This document shows, piece by piece, positions 33,545 through 45,183 of a stretch of 64,000 nt of DNA (position 1 is its first letter; every line of letters starts with the position of its first letter). Origin of the DNA: Dasypus novemcinctus (taxonomy: Eukaryota > Chordata > Mammalia > Cingulata > Dasypodidae). The position numbers were made by a program, and so were the translations under genes. Location: NCBI RefSeq assembly GCF_030445035.2, contig NC_080677.1, forward strand, positions 5,518,001-5,582,000. Reading direction: 5' to 3'. The notes beneath the pieces are model-generated. The model saw nothing but the letters and a program-made list of their open reading frames with translations. It did no database searches and had not been told where the DNA came from.

Positions 33545-34212
33545 ATATGATTGCGCTATTATGAACTGAATATATTGTGTACACTCATGGATAGAGTTAA
33601 TAATTAGAATATAATTAGATGTTAGACCTAATTAGAATAATTAGGTCACCAGAAAATAGGAGGGTAGAGAATGTAAAGCTGAGGGTTAATCTGTGCATAA
33701 CTGGTAAAAAGATTATTTGTAAATCATTGGAAATGAATAGAAATGGCAAAAGCATATCATGATGTTTGTAACAAGCAAAGCTATTATATGTGTATGACGT
33801 AGTTGATAAAGAAAGTCTAAGATCATGTATATTACTAGAAGGAAAGCTAAAAACTGTAACATGGGACTGTAAAAGATAGTAAAGCTCATGTAAAACTAAT
33901 ATGGGTCATACTGCATATATAAAACTGTTTTTACAAAATATAAACACAAATATATTAGAGAGAAGGACTAAGAATAACAGCTATGTAAGGCAGGGGAAGC
34001 TTAGAGAGATTGAGAGGTGATTATTTTTGTTTGTTGGTTTGTTTTTTGTCTATTATTATTATTATTGGAATAATCAAAGTGCTCTAAGAATGATTGAGAT
34101 GAATAATACACAAATATGTGATTACACCTAATACCACTGATTTTACATTTTGGATGAATTTATGCTTTATTAATATATATCAATAAAATTGATTTGATTT
34201 TTTAAAAATTTG
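33545..34212 (+). mobile_element. L1 3' UTR-like segment (plus)
   Basis: Non-coding and A/T-rich. It ends ttaatatatatcaataaaat, then a gatttgattttttaaaaat tail. An ATT microrun lies at about 34052. Its order and end resemble eutherian L1 3' ends. It abuts antisense ORF2 sequence on the left. Confidence 0.55.
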
Positions 34213-34257
34213 GGTTAACTAGAATTTTAAAACAAGAGACTGATATTTTCTTTATAG

Positions 34258-34469
34258 CTTTGTTCCACAGTATGGCACATATTGAAAGTATTTTTGCTCA
34301 GCTTTTTGAAGCATACTTTATGAAAAGTGTCAGGAATATATTTTTAAAATTTACTTCAAAGCATACATGCAAATGCTATCAATCATCACTAATTCATGGA
34401 ATGCTGGAAGAAATAGCAGACAATGAATTTAATGATTTGTGTTTATCACCAATGCTAGTTGGTTGCATG
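34258..34469 (+). other. Candidate exon, unidentified
   Basis: Flanked by an acceptor-like ttttctttatag (ending 34257) and a donor-like g/gtaaga (from 34470). The 212 bases hold 70 sense codons after two bases of a split codon, with no stop, ending in phase 0. The peptide includes MLEEIADNEFNDLCL and Leu/Phe-rich text and does not look like simple repeat. I cannot match it to a known gene. Chance or an old pseudogene remain likely. Confidence 0.2.
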
Positions 34470-34472
34470 GTA

Positions 34473-35595
34473 AGAGAGTTTTACAAAGGTTTACTTTTCT
34501 GTTAACTTCATTTCAAAAATTTTTGAAGCAAAATTAATGCTTCCCAATTATTCAATAATTAAAGGCAAAAATTTTCAGTGTAGTTTACATTTTCTCCCTG
34601 ATATCACATTACATATGAACAAGCTAAATTTGAAGCTTCAAGGAAAGGAAAAGTTTATTTGTGACCTAGCTAGATAGGTATGAGAAATTGAAACTTTCAT
34701 AACACAGATTGTCATTAATGGTTTTACACATTTTCCCTACGTGCATCAGTACATACAAGATTTCAGTTGTAATCAGCAGCATAATGTGAACTGGTTGCAA
34801 TACTACAAGAAAAGTTCGATGTATACTTTGTTTTTATTGAAAAATCTAAAGTGTCTTTTCAAATTAGGCATCTGTCTTTCAATTCTATGTTAAAAATACT
34901 GAATTGACCCAAGCATTACAGAATTTATGTAATTTGGACATAATATTGGCACTAATATGTTTTTGCTTTGAAGTCAAATCTATTTTAAAATAGGTGAACC
35001 AATTTTGTTAGTGTGGATGCAAGATTAAAGGAAAATGATTTTTCATGAACATTTTAGTTTTGGAAAATTATTGGACATGTGAATCAAATTTTCACCTGCA
35101 AATATTTTAAAATCTAAATATAGATGAGCTATTTCCAATGAAGTTCATTCAGCAGCTGAATTGAGATATGTTATAAAGGTAAAATAAACACCATAATTTG
35201 AAGACTTAATATGAAAAAAGATAATGAAATGTGTCATCAGTATTTTTGATATCTATTATATCTTGAAATGAGAATATTTTGGACATATTAAGTTAAATGA
35301 AATATATTATTAAAAATTAAACTTGTTGCCCTTGATATTTTTTTCACTATCTGCTAGAACTTTATTTCAGAAATAGGCATCCTATATAATGAGATGGTTA
35401 GAATAGTTATTTCTGGATTGCAGTATTAAATATTTGTCAGAAAGAGCAACCATCTCAATTAATCACATATACTTCTTTCATTCACTAAAGACTTCTATTA
35501 ATAACCCCTCTGTATCAAAAATTTACAAATGTCACAAGAAAATTAAATAATCGTCTATGTAGGAGAAGGAAAATTTTGCTAGAAGAAACCCAAAG
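34473..35595. other. AT-rich sequence, nothing recognised
   Basis: No gene, RNA or repeat family could be supported. Confidence 0.3.
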
Positions 35596-35599
35596 GCTA

Positions 35600-37720
35600 C
35601 AGTTACCCCATTCTACGTTTTATTGATATAGTTCACAAAAACGGAAGTAGTTTTGCTTTGCTTTTTAGTGCTTAATCTGAAAGGAAACACAAGAAATCAA
35701 AAGTCTTAGGAAAAAAAAACTGCTTCCATGTTCTCAAGTGTAAGATTTTTTGATAAAGTCTTCAAATGGTGAAGAGATGAGAAAAGAATGCATTCTTTTA
35801 CACATTCAATAAACAGACAAACAAAATCAACAATCATGAACATATTATCGCATACTCGAATATGCAACAAACTTCATGCTTTGAATATTTTATCTTGGTA
35901 ATGATTTTAAGGGTATTTTGTTCTAGAAGTCCAAAAGTAAAACTTCCATATATATTATTAATATATTAGGGATTCCCCGTGGTTAACATTCTGGGTTATT
36001 GTAATAAGAGGCAGATGTGAGCACATCTACATTGTAAAGACACCACTGAGGAGGTTTGGCAGGAGAACGAATCACCCATGTTTTGTTTTATGCTCACTGC
36101 TTTTGCTAAGTGCAGCAGATGAAAAATAGTCAAAAATTCAGACAACTCTCACTGTCTCTCCACCGTTTATTCAAGTCCTAAATATTCAAAGAAAGACTAT
36201 GGTGACCCTTTCGTCTGGTCCTTTACCAAATTTGTCACTTATGACATTACTTATAATATTCTGCATTCCAAAACTATGCAGATAAACACAAGTTTGCTAA
36301 TTTTTACTTAACCAAATACATTTAAAAATAGGTAAAACTTTAATTCTGATAGCACAATCTTAGTTTTCATATTCCTCAATGTATTTTTAATGACTCAAAC
36401 ATGAGAATTAGAAAAGCATGTACTTATTTGGAAGAGAACTACTGAATTTATTCTCCAGAGGATAAAGCAGACTTGAAGCATTACATTAAACTGGAACATT
36501 TTAAACATGTTGGCATGTTCTTATCTTCTAAACTTCAACGAAAGCTGCTTGTACAGACTATGTAATGAACATCTGTCCCTATTAAATAAGCAAGACATCT
36601 ACTGTATTAGAGAATCCAGAAGGTAAGTCACTTCATTTCTTTCTGTTGCTTCCACCTGCTAGTATCCTGGCAACTCGGATGAATATATTTAATGCATCCA
36701 TGTGGATTCTGAACCATTGAATTGGCGGTGTCATATTTTTTACCTCCATACAATGGTGCTACTTCAGCACACCTGACTACTTTCTGGGGGTCATATAAGA
36801 GGAACATGCTGACAACTAATCCACTATAAATTGCCCCTGAGTACAGAGTGGTCCTACCACTGTAGTAGGGGAAGAAACATAGATCCTGGTGAGGGCACAA
36901 AGACGGGATCAGGTCCCACTTCAGTTCATGACCTTCTCACCGGCAGCACACAAGACCACGGTAGAGAGGCTGTGTACCAAGCAGCTCTGATGAGAAGAGG
37001 GCCCCCTAGTATGGCTTGAGTAGCCACCATTGCACCCATCACACCAGAATGTAGCAACCAAGCAAGATGCTTTGGAACTCTGGTCCTAGGGCATTGAACA
37101 TACCAGCTCCAGCCACGGTTACAAAAGTGGCACCACTTGTCACTCAAGAGCCTCTCATGGTGAAGGTTCTAAGAATAGGAGATCTGCTCACTGCCAAGGC
37201 AGAAAAGCTCTTCAACCAATCCTTCCTGCTAAGTGCATATAGGTAGAATGAATTCTGTCCTTCACACACTGAGGCCAGATTACAGCCTTCTCAATAGCTC
37301 CAAGCTCATTAGACATTCCCAATGCTCCAAGACCAACAGCAGCTCCTTGAGCAACTAACCATCTTCCATCTGATCAGTTTTAAATATTTTTTTCTCTTGA
37401 TGACTCCAGTGCTGAATATTTGAGTTCTTGGCCAGTTTTCCCATGCCAGATACCAATTCTTGTCTTGCTGGCATATTCCGTGCCAGGTGTTAAGAGTCAC
37501 TGATATTTTGTGATGGAATTCTTCAGACCAGGGGAGGCCTTGGTGAAAGCTGGGTGGAAAATGGTGGGAGGCAGTGTCTAAAGACACACAAAGCTTGTCA
37601 CCAGCACGCTGGTGCACTGAGTTTACCAAGCAGATCTGAAAAGCTCAGTCCCCAGTCACCGCTACCAGGCAGGTCCCCTCCTTGACCGCGGTAACATGTG
37701 CGCCACGCTTGACTTTTTTC
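35600..37720 (-). pseudogene. GHITM: Processed pseudogene of GHITM (growth hormone inducible transmembrane protein)
   Basis: GHITM is a mitochondrial inner-membrane protein of the TMBIM/Bax-inhibitor family. Minus-strand frames carry clear pieces: KHLAWLLHSGVMGA and LGGPLLIRAAWYTA (about 36990-37075), and LYSGAIYSGLV followed by MFLLYDPQKVV (about 36770-36840). The end at 36633-36635 reads SNRKK-stop, with an FHPAF-type N-terminal part upstream (about 37540). The coding match is intronless, about 975 bp, with frame shifts and in-frame TGA stops. 3'-UTR-like sequence seems to run on to an AATAAA (plus tttatt at 35618-35623), but no poly(A) tail survives. It is not functional as read. Confidence 0.85.
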
Positions 37721-37724
37721 ATGT

Positions 37725-38110
37725 TGCAACCAGAAGTATTAAAATTACATACTTCCTTCACAGTATATTTCTTTTGGGCACACTGATCTAAAGTTCCCGT
37801 TTTAGGGAGCTAGTTAATTTTTCTCCATGTCATGAGCCAGTTTTCCCAAAACTATTTGCTAAACCATTCCTCATTCATTTGGTGTACCACTTTTAGTGAC
37901 CCATATATGCATGGATCTACCTCTAAATTCTGTCCCTTTAGTCTACTTTTCTATTATTATGCCTTTGCAGTAGTTTTTATTTGCCTTTGTAGTCCTTGTA
38001 GTACCTAGAATATTTCTCCATTTTTTTCAGATAATTTTCTGTCTTTTATTATAATTTTTTCCCTTAGGTGTCCTTATTATTTTCTTTGATGGTTTTGTTG
38101 CTGTTCTAAG
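37725..38110 (-). mobile_element. Old L1 fragment (antisense)
   Basis: Contains diverged antisense ORF2 text such as ccagttttcccaaaactatt (37841) and tgcctttgcagtagttttta (37960). It abuts the 5' end of the GHITM retrocopy. Confidence 0.6.
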
Positions 38111-38134
38111 TAATACTTAATTTGTTCTTGGAAT

Positions 38135-38174
38135 AGATAGATAGATAGATAGGTAGATAGATAGACAGACAGAC
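38135..38174 (+). repeat. (TAGA)n/(CAGA)n microsatellite
   Basis: Roughly ten tetranucleotide units: atagatag repeats with one agg variant, ending in gacagacagac. Confidence 0.95.
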
Positions 38175-38605
38175 TGACATATGTAATTGGCTTTTGGTAA
38201 TGTGTAGAAATACTATTGAGTTTTGTAGTTTGAGCTTATATATATGGCAGAGTTGCTGTTTATTATGCTTTTTTTCTACATAGGTGATCATCATGTCACG
38301 GGCAAATAAGGATAGTTTTGTGTCTTCCCTCCTAAACTTACACCAACTCTAGGATAAATGGTTGTGGTGATTATGGCCATTAATTTCTCATTTCTCATTT
38401 AAATAGAGTGCATCTACATTCTTTTCATCAGGGAAATGTTTACTATAAATTGTGGGTATATTCTTCATCATATTAATGAAGTTCTCTTCTACCTCTACAT
38501 TAATTTTTCCTGTTGATTGAAATAATGAAACTATTCTTCTCTTTAATATTTTAACATTGAAAATTACATTAAAGTTTTCTGATGTCAAGGCACACTTGTT
38601 TTCCC
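38175..38605 (-). mobile_element. Probable old L1 remnant
   Basis: The antisense L1-like text is weak (gcacacttgttttcccagg at the right end). A 66-codon minus frame at 38388-38588 has no recognisable motif. Confidence 0.35.
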
Positions 38606-38607
38606 AG

Positions 38608-39058
38608 GTATTGGAGGTTGAATCATATGCCCTCCAAAGGCATGCTTAGTTCCCAACCCCTGGTCCTGTGAATAGGAACTCATTGTAAAAGGGCCTTTTG
38701 ATGATTTGCTTCAGTTAAGGTGGGAACCAAGGGAATAAGTGTGCCTCTTAATCCTTTTACTGGATTCCATACAGAGAAGATAAAGCCACAGGTAGCAGCC
38801 AGAAGCCGGAAATCAATGGGACCCACAATACAGACAGAGGGGACTTCGTTATGTACATTGCCATGTGTCTGAACCAAGGACCAAGATTCACCAGCAGCCA
38901 GCCCCAGCATGCCACTGTCGTCAAGAAGAGAGCATTGCCTTGCTGACACATTGATGTTGGCCTTCTGCTAGCCTCAAAACTGGGAGTAAAATTCCCGTTG
39001 TTTAAGCCAATTCACTGTATGGTAATTTCTTTAGGAGCTGGGAAACCAAAACACTGGT
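38608..39058 (+). mobile_element. MLT1-like MaLR LTR
   Basis: Follows the MLT1 plan on plus: ggaggttgaatcatatgccc, cccctggtcctgtgaatagg, a central gcagccagaagccgg part, then tgttggccttctgctagcct and the terminal cccgttgtttaagccaattc followed by tatggtaatttc. No internal region is attached, so it reads as a solo LTR or decayed fragment. Confidence 0.8.
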
Positions 39059-39059
39059 A

Positions 39060-39955
39060 TTCTTTGATTATGACCATTTTTTTAAAACAAATAATTGGAT
39101 CTAGTTAGTTACATTTCATTGAAGAATTTTATATGCATATATATAAGAGAAATAGATCTATAGATCTTTTGTTACTTTATTTGCATGAATCTTACTGGGC
39201 TTGGGAAGCAAGTATCTACTAACCTCACTAAATGAATGGGCATGGAGCCATTTTTTTCTTTTGTCTAGAATAACTTGTATAACATAGTACTTTTTACTGT
39301 TTTTTAATAGTTTGGTAGATCTGATCTAAAGTAAAATTCATAATCCATCTATATCAACTTAAGGTCAAAACTGTGTAGGCTAAAAGCAGCCCTTAAAATC
39401 TTAAGAACTAATGTCAATTTCACTGGAATTCCTTTAGTTTGTTTAGAAATGTTCCTCATAGACTTGCTTTCCTACAGAATATATATTTTAAAAGTATATT
39501 CTTGCTATATTAAAAAATAAACTTGTATAAATCTTTTTCAAAGATGTATTTTGTGTTTAGTAAATTGAAATTTTTGACCCCTTTAATTGACTTCTTTCTG
39601 TATATCATATTTTCAATTGAGAAAAGTCTCTCATAGTGTCTGAGATATTTGGTAGGTTAGAACAAATTCTGATGGAGAATTTTCTGATGGAGAATATTCT
39701 AATATTTTACTGTCGAAATGAGTAAATATTTAAACTAAAAATTTTTATAGGTATTGTGTTTCGTCTTTATTGATTAGTACTGAAATAAATTGACATTATT
39801 CATGACTCTTTTGAATATTTTAAGATGTTACAACCTTGATAAGAGACAGTTCTTGATTTGGCAATGAATATCCTAAAGTTGGAATGATACAGGAAAGATG
39901 ATCATGGCTCCTGGTACAAGGATAACATGGAAATTTTTGAAGCATACCATATTTT
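39060..39955. other. AT-rich sequence, nothing recognised
   Basis: No reliable gene or family match. A small duplication of aattttctgatggaga occurs at 39662-39695. Confidence 0.3.
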
Positions 39956-40267
39956 TTTTTAAAAAGAAAAATAAGTCAAAAAGAGGCTGGCATTTTTTGT
40001 TTTGTTTCGTTTTTGTTTTTGTTTTTTGACAAGATACCCAGACACTTTTTCCCCTGCTTCTTCCCCTAAATACAACATAATAACCTGGAAAAAAACTTCA
40101 GCAGGCAACCATAAAAGGGCTCTGAAAGGTGGAAGGAAAGCAGATTGGGTAGAGATCCCAGTGATCAAGGAATGATACTGCAGAAAGTCCCTGGGTTTTT
40201 CTTTTACTCTTGCATATATCCTAGAATGGGAACCAGAGAGGCCTACAAACGGGAGCTGCCAATGTGT

Positions 40268-40315
40268 GAAAGAAAGAAAGAGAGAAAGAGAGAGAGAAAG
40301 AGGCAGTAAGGGAGG

Positions 40316-40361
<46 letters not shown>

Positions 40362-40372
40362 AGAGAGGGGGA
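40268..40372 (+). repeat. (GA)n-rich simple repeat
   Basis: Purine run of gaaa and gaga units with a 30-base pure ga stretch at about 40319-40350. A second GA-rich patch lies at 40972-41029 in the same L1. Confidence 0.95.
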
Positions 40373-40971
40373 AAGTGTCAGCTTTCTATGTCAAAAGACT
40401 ATGAAGATGACAGCACAGCAGAGACTTTCCAATACCCAGAATAACAGCAGCCTGATCTGTCATAGCAGCAGCAGTAATGGAACAGGATCTCTGTCAAATG
40501 TCCAGGGAGTTTTGGACTTATCTGCTTCTGCTCCAGTGTCAGCAGGGCTGGTCAGTAACCCATTCCCTACCTCATACCAAAACAGGAATTTGCAAAGCAA
40601 TTAAAAAATACATGGAATGGAAATAAGTACAACATACTAAAATTTGAGAGATGCAGCTAAAGCAGAGCCAAAAGGGAAATTTGTAGCACTAAAATGCTTT
40701 CATTTGAAAAAAACAATCTCAAATCAATAATCTAACCAACTAGTAAAAGAAAGCAAAATAAAAGTAAAGCAAGAAGAAGAAAAGAAATAATAAAGATAGG
40801 AGCATAAATAAATTGAAATCAGGTAAACATTAGAAAAAGTCAATGATGCAAAAAGCTTCTTTTTCATAAAAATAAACAAAATTCATAAACCATTAGCAAA
40901 ATTGACAAAGATGAAAAGAGAGAAGACAAGAATCTTTGGTGTCAAGAATGCAACAGATCACAAAAATTCTG

Positions 40972-41029
40972 CAGAGAGAGAGAGTGAGAGAGATGAAAGA
41001 GAGAGAGAGGGAGAGAAGGAGAGAGAAAG
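40972..41029 (+). repeat. (GA)n-rich simple repeat
   Basis: Runs of gaga with gtga, gggaga and aaag interruptions inside L1M. Confidence 0.93.
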
Positions 41030-41552
41030 GATAATAAGAGATTACTACAAATAAAATTTTCACTTATAACTGTGAAAACTTAGATGAAATTAACCACTTC
41101 CTCAAAAACCCACAAACTACCAAAACTCAGTCAAGATGAAATAGTTATCCTAAATATTCCTTTAACCATTAAAGAAATTGAATTTTTAAATAAAGATCTC
41201 TTCAAAAAGAAATATCCATGCCCAAAATAGAAAGAGAGAGAACATTTTCCAATTCATTTTATGAGGCCAATATTAGCCTGATACAAAACCAGAGAAAGTA
41301 CAAAATATGAAAACTACAGCCAATATAGCTCATAAAATTAAGCACAGAATTCCTCAATGAAATATCAGCAAATTGAATCTAACAATGTAGAACACACCAT
41401 GACCAAGTGGGATTTATTCTATGTGTGCAAGACTGGTTCAATATTTTAAAATCAATGTAATACACCATATCAGCAGTCTAAAGAAGAAGGATCATATAAC
41501 ATTATTTCAAGTGACAAAGAGAAATATTTGCCAAAATTCAACAATCATTAAT

Positions 41553-42998
41553 CACACGACAACTGAGGGAGTGCTGAGTTCCCATTCTGGGAAACTCTGT
41601 CCTACTCCCCAAGGAGCACCAACAATCCCCCAAGTACAAAGGCAAAGACCAGAGAAGAAGGATGGTCCAATGATGGGCCCTTGATACTGATGACTATGCT
41701 TATGAGCTTTTGTACTTGAAATTTCCGCTTGGCCTGGAGCAGCAGGGTGCCTAAGAGTTACCTCCTGAGAGCCCCCATATTGCACAAATGTGGCCAGTCT
41801 CTAAACCAAACTCAGCATGTAAATGTATTACCTCCCTCCAGCATGGGACATGACTTCTGGGGATGAGCCTCCCTGGCATTGAGGGATTACTACCAAACAT
41901 CAGCTGGTGAGGCAACTAGAAAAAGACCTTGAATAAAAGGGGGAAATGGTAAAGCCAAATGAGTTTATATGACCAAAAGAGTTCAAAATGAGTTGGGAGG
42001 TCATCAGAGGAGTCACATTCATGCACATCTCAGCAGGTTCACAGAGACAGCCAAGTAAATACAACCCGAGGTAGTGGTGCTCCTGAGGATTATAGAAACA
42101 CCCAGGCCCTATGTTCATGACAGATGGCTCTGGAGTTCAGTGCCTTGCAGAGGGCCCTACTTTGGAACTGGTGTTCCTGAATGTGATGGAGTTGGACTCA
42201 GATGTGACCTCTCTACACATGCCTCTTCTGTCACTTTTACTGAACCTGTGGTTGACATTGGGGTTGGTGTATGCTCAGGAGACTTGAATCTCTGGACTGT
42301 CTATGTGCCAGCTGGGTCCTGAGCCTCAGCAGAGTTGCAACACCTACTCTCTGGTTCATTGGACTTATCCAGGTCAGCTAACAGGGAGGTGATGATGGTC
42401 AACCACCACACCAGGGAACCGAGAAAATCTACAGCTGCAAACAGGAGAATTCTATCAATCAAGCTTGTGGGATCTAAGCCCCCTCTTAACTTAGAGGTGA
42501 AGTGGAGAATGTCATTCCCAGGTCCTCAGGATGGAGGAATAAAATATGGATTAGAGTGGACTTACTGGTATTCTACTATAAAACTATTGTGACTCTAGCA
42601 ATGGAAGAAATTATATCATTGATGTGGAGGCAGTGGCCATGGGAGTTGCTGAATGTGGGGAGAGGGAAAAAGAGATGTGATGTCGGGGCATTTTCAGGAC
42701 TTGGCGTTGCCCTGAATGATATTGCAGGGACAGATGCAGGACATTATATATCCTGTCATAACCCACTGAATGGACTGGAAGAGAGTGTAAAGTACAATAT
42801 AAACTATAATCCATGCTGTATAGCAATGCTCCAAAATGCTCTCATCAAATGCAATGAATGTACCACACTAATAAAAGAAATTGTCAATGAGGGAGGAGTG
42901 GGGATTGTGGGGGGTGGAGTATATAGGAACCTCTTATATTTTTTATTGTAACATTTTGTGTGATTTATGTATCTTTAAAAAAAGACAATAAAAGATTA
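41553..42998 (+). mobile_element. Longest copy of the L1-like 3' end (about 1.45 kb)
   Basis: It interrupts L1M ORF2: host sequence stops near caacaatcatt and resumes at actctcagcaaactag. The inserted DNA contains all parts seen in the shorter copies in the window, plus about 750 bp more upstream. It ends in a G-rich tract (about 42892-42922) and atgtatctttaaaaaaagac with an A-rich tail. There is no open frame over 150 codons, so it behaves as a long non-coding LINE 3' end. No target duplication is visible. Confidence 0.85.
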
Positions 42999-44745
42999 AA
43001 AAATAAAACTCTCAGCAAACTAGAAATAGAGGGAAACTTCCTCAACCTCATAAAGAGCATCCACAGTTAACATTATACTTACTGGTAAAAAATACATTGA
43101 CCAAAATATGTTCAGGATCTGGATACTAGAAATAACAAAATACTGATGAAGGAATCATAGAAGACCTACATTTTGGAGCAAGAAACCATGTTCATGGATT
43201 GGAAGACTCAACACAGTGAAGATGCCCATGCTCCCCAAATAGATCTACAGGTTAAATGCAATTTCTTTCAAAATTTCAGCAAGGTTTTTTGCACATAGAC
43301 AAACTTACTCTAAAATTATTAAAGCTTAGAAAACTGAAGATAACTTTGAAAATGAAAAATAAAGTGGAAGGAGTCATTTATTTTTCTGATGGTGAAGCTT
43401 ATTATATAGCTACAGAAATCAAGAATGTGTTGCAGGCAAAGAGATAGACATATAGATCAATGGATCAAAATAAGTAATCCAGAAATTAATCTTCACAAAT
43501 AAGCCCAACTAATATCTTATGGTACAAAAGCAATTCAAAGGAGGAAGGATAGGCTTTTTAACAAATGATGGTAGGAAAATTGGATATCCATAGGCAAAAA
43601 CTGAACCTCATGCCTTACATAAAAATTAACTCAAACTGGAACACCACTCCAATGTAAAACCATAAGACGTTTAGAAAAAAATTAAGGGGAAAATCTTTAG
43701 GACCAAGGACTAGGAAGGCAGTTCTTAGAAATTACCCCAAAAGCACAAGATGTAAAATTAAAAATTGATGAATTACGACATTAAAAAGTTTTGCTCTTTG
43801 AAAGATCCCATTAAGAGGATGAAAAAAATCAAGCTACAGACTGGGAGAAAATTTTTGCAAGACCACATAACGACAAAGTAGTGTATAAACAACTCTCAAA
43901 ACCTAACAGTAAAAGCCAAATAGTCCAATGGTCAAAGACATGAATAGACATTTCACTGAAGAAGATATACAGATGGCAAACAAGTACCTGCAAAGATGCG
44001 CAACATCATTAGACATTAGAGGAAGGCAATTTAAAGCCCCTACACACCTATGAGAGCAACTATAAGAAAACACAATGACAACATCAAATGATGGCAGAGA
44101 AACTGGATCATGCATATATCACTGGTGGGAATGTGAAATATTACAGCCATCATGGAAAACCATTTGGCAATTTTTTGTAAGAGTAAACCTGCAATTATGA
44201 CACAACCCAACAATTGCATCCTTGGACTCTTATCCCAGAGAAATGAAAACTTACATTCAAACAAAAACAGATAACTGCATGTTCATAGCAGTTTTGTTAG
44301 TAATAGCCTAAAACTTGAAACAACCAGATGTCCTTCAATAGGTGAATGGTTCAATAATCCGTGATACTGCCGTACCATGGCATAGTACTCAGCAATAAAA
44401 AGGAGCAAGCTATGGATACACACAAGAACTTGATGAACCTCAAAGGAATAATGCTGAGTGAAAAAAGCCAGTCTCAAAAGGTGACATACTCTATGATTAC
44501 ATTTAAATGACAATTGTGAACTGGTACAATGATGAAGCTGTATAACAGATTAGTGGTTGTCAGGGATTAGGAAAGGGTTCGCACAAAATCTCCTTGACGT
44601 CCAGTTCTGTGTATTTGATTTGGGTGGTAGTTATACATAGCTATATATGGGATACAATTGTAAAGATGTGGAGACACACACAAACACACAAAATTCAAGA
44701 AAAGAAAGATAAGTTATGTCAGATTTAAAATGAAACTTTGTTCAC

Positions 44746-45183
44746 TACACGTGTCACACACTCAGATGGGACAATGGCAGAAGGTGAAATAACAAAATAT
44801 ACATCTACGAATCCCTCCTGGCCTGTTTAATGCAACTCGTAATAATGCTATTACTTCATTAAAAAAATAGAAAATCTAAACAGAGTTTACCAAATGGGAG
44901 GCAGGGAGAATAGGCAGTAACAGGGACTGTTTGGGAAAACTGGAACAGAAGGTCATTCTGTTTATAGTGTTGCAGACATGGGGAGCTCAATGGACAGAAT
45001 TGCAAATGATCTAAAGACTCTGGCTTGGGGATCAATGCAGTGACTGGACAGACGTTCGGTTTGCTTCACTTAGGCAGAGGGTAAGAATCGTCACTGTGGG
45101 GGTAGAACCACATACCGGGAGACGCGGTCAGCCACCTGCATGATGGTGGTGGAGATGGCTGAGTGACAAGTAGCCAGAAAGCT
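44746..45183. other. Unassigned sequence
   Basis: Moderate composition and nothing recognised. Confidence 0.3.

Larger units (their letters stand above)
39960..44745 (+). mobile_element. L1M LINE, long plus-strand copy
   Basis: Starts with 5'-region text (accataaaagggctctgaaa at 40110; caaagcaattaaaaaata at 40593). It continues through ORF2 (gaccaagtgggatttattct at 41402) and, after an insertion at 41553-42998, resumes with actctcagcaaactagaaat. It reaches the ORF2 end and 3' region at 44100-44745 (aaaaggagcaagctatggat at 44397). Every frame is broken. The open 112-residue frame at 40266-40604 is 5'-region L1 and GA repeat, not a gene. Confidence 0.85.

Noticed and set aside
40266-40604. 112-codon frame with Ser/Asn-rich end
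   Set aside because: The first half is a GA microsatellite and the second half fits the 5' region of the L1M that continues downstream.
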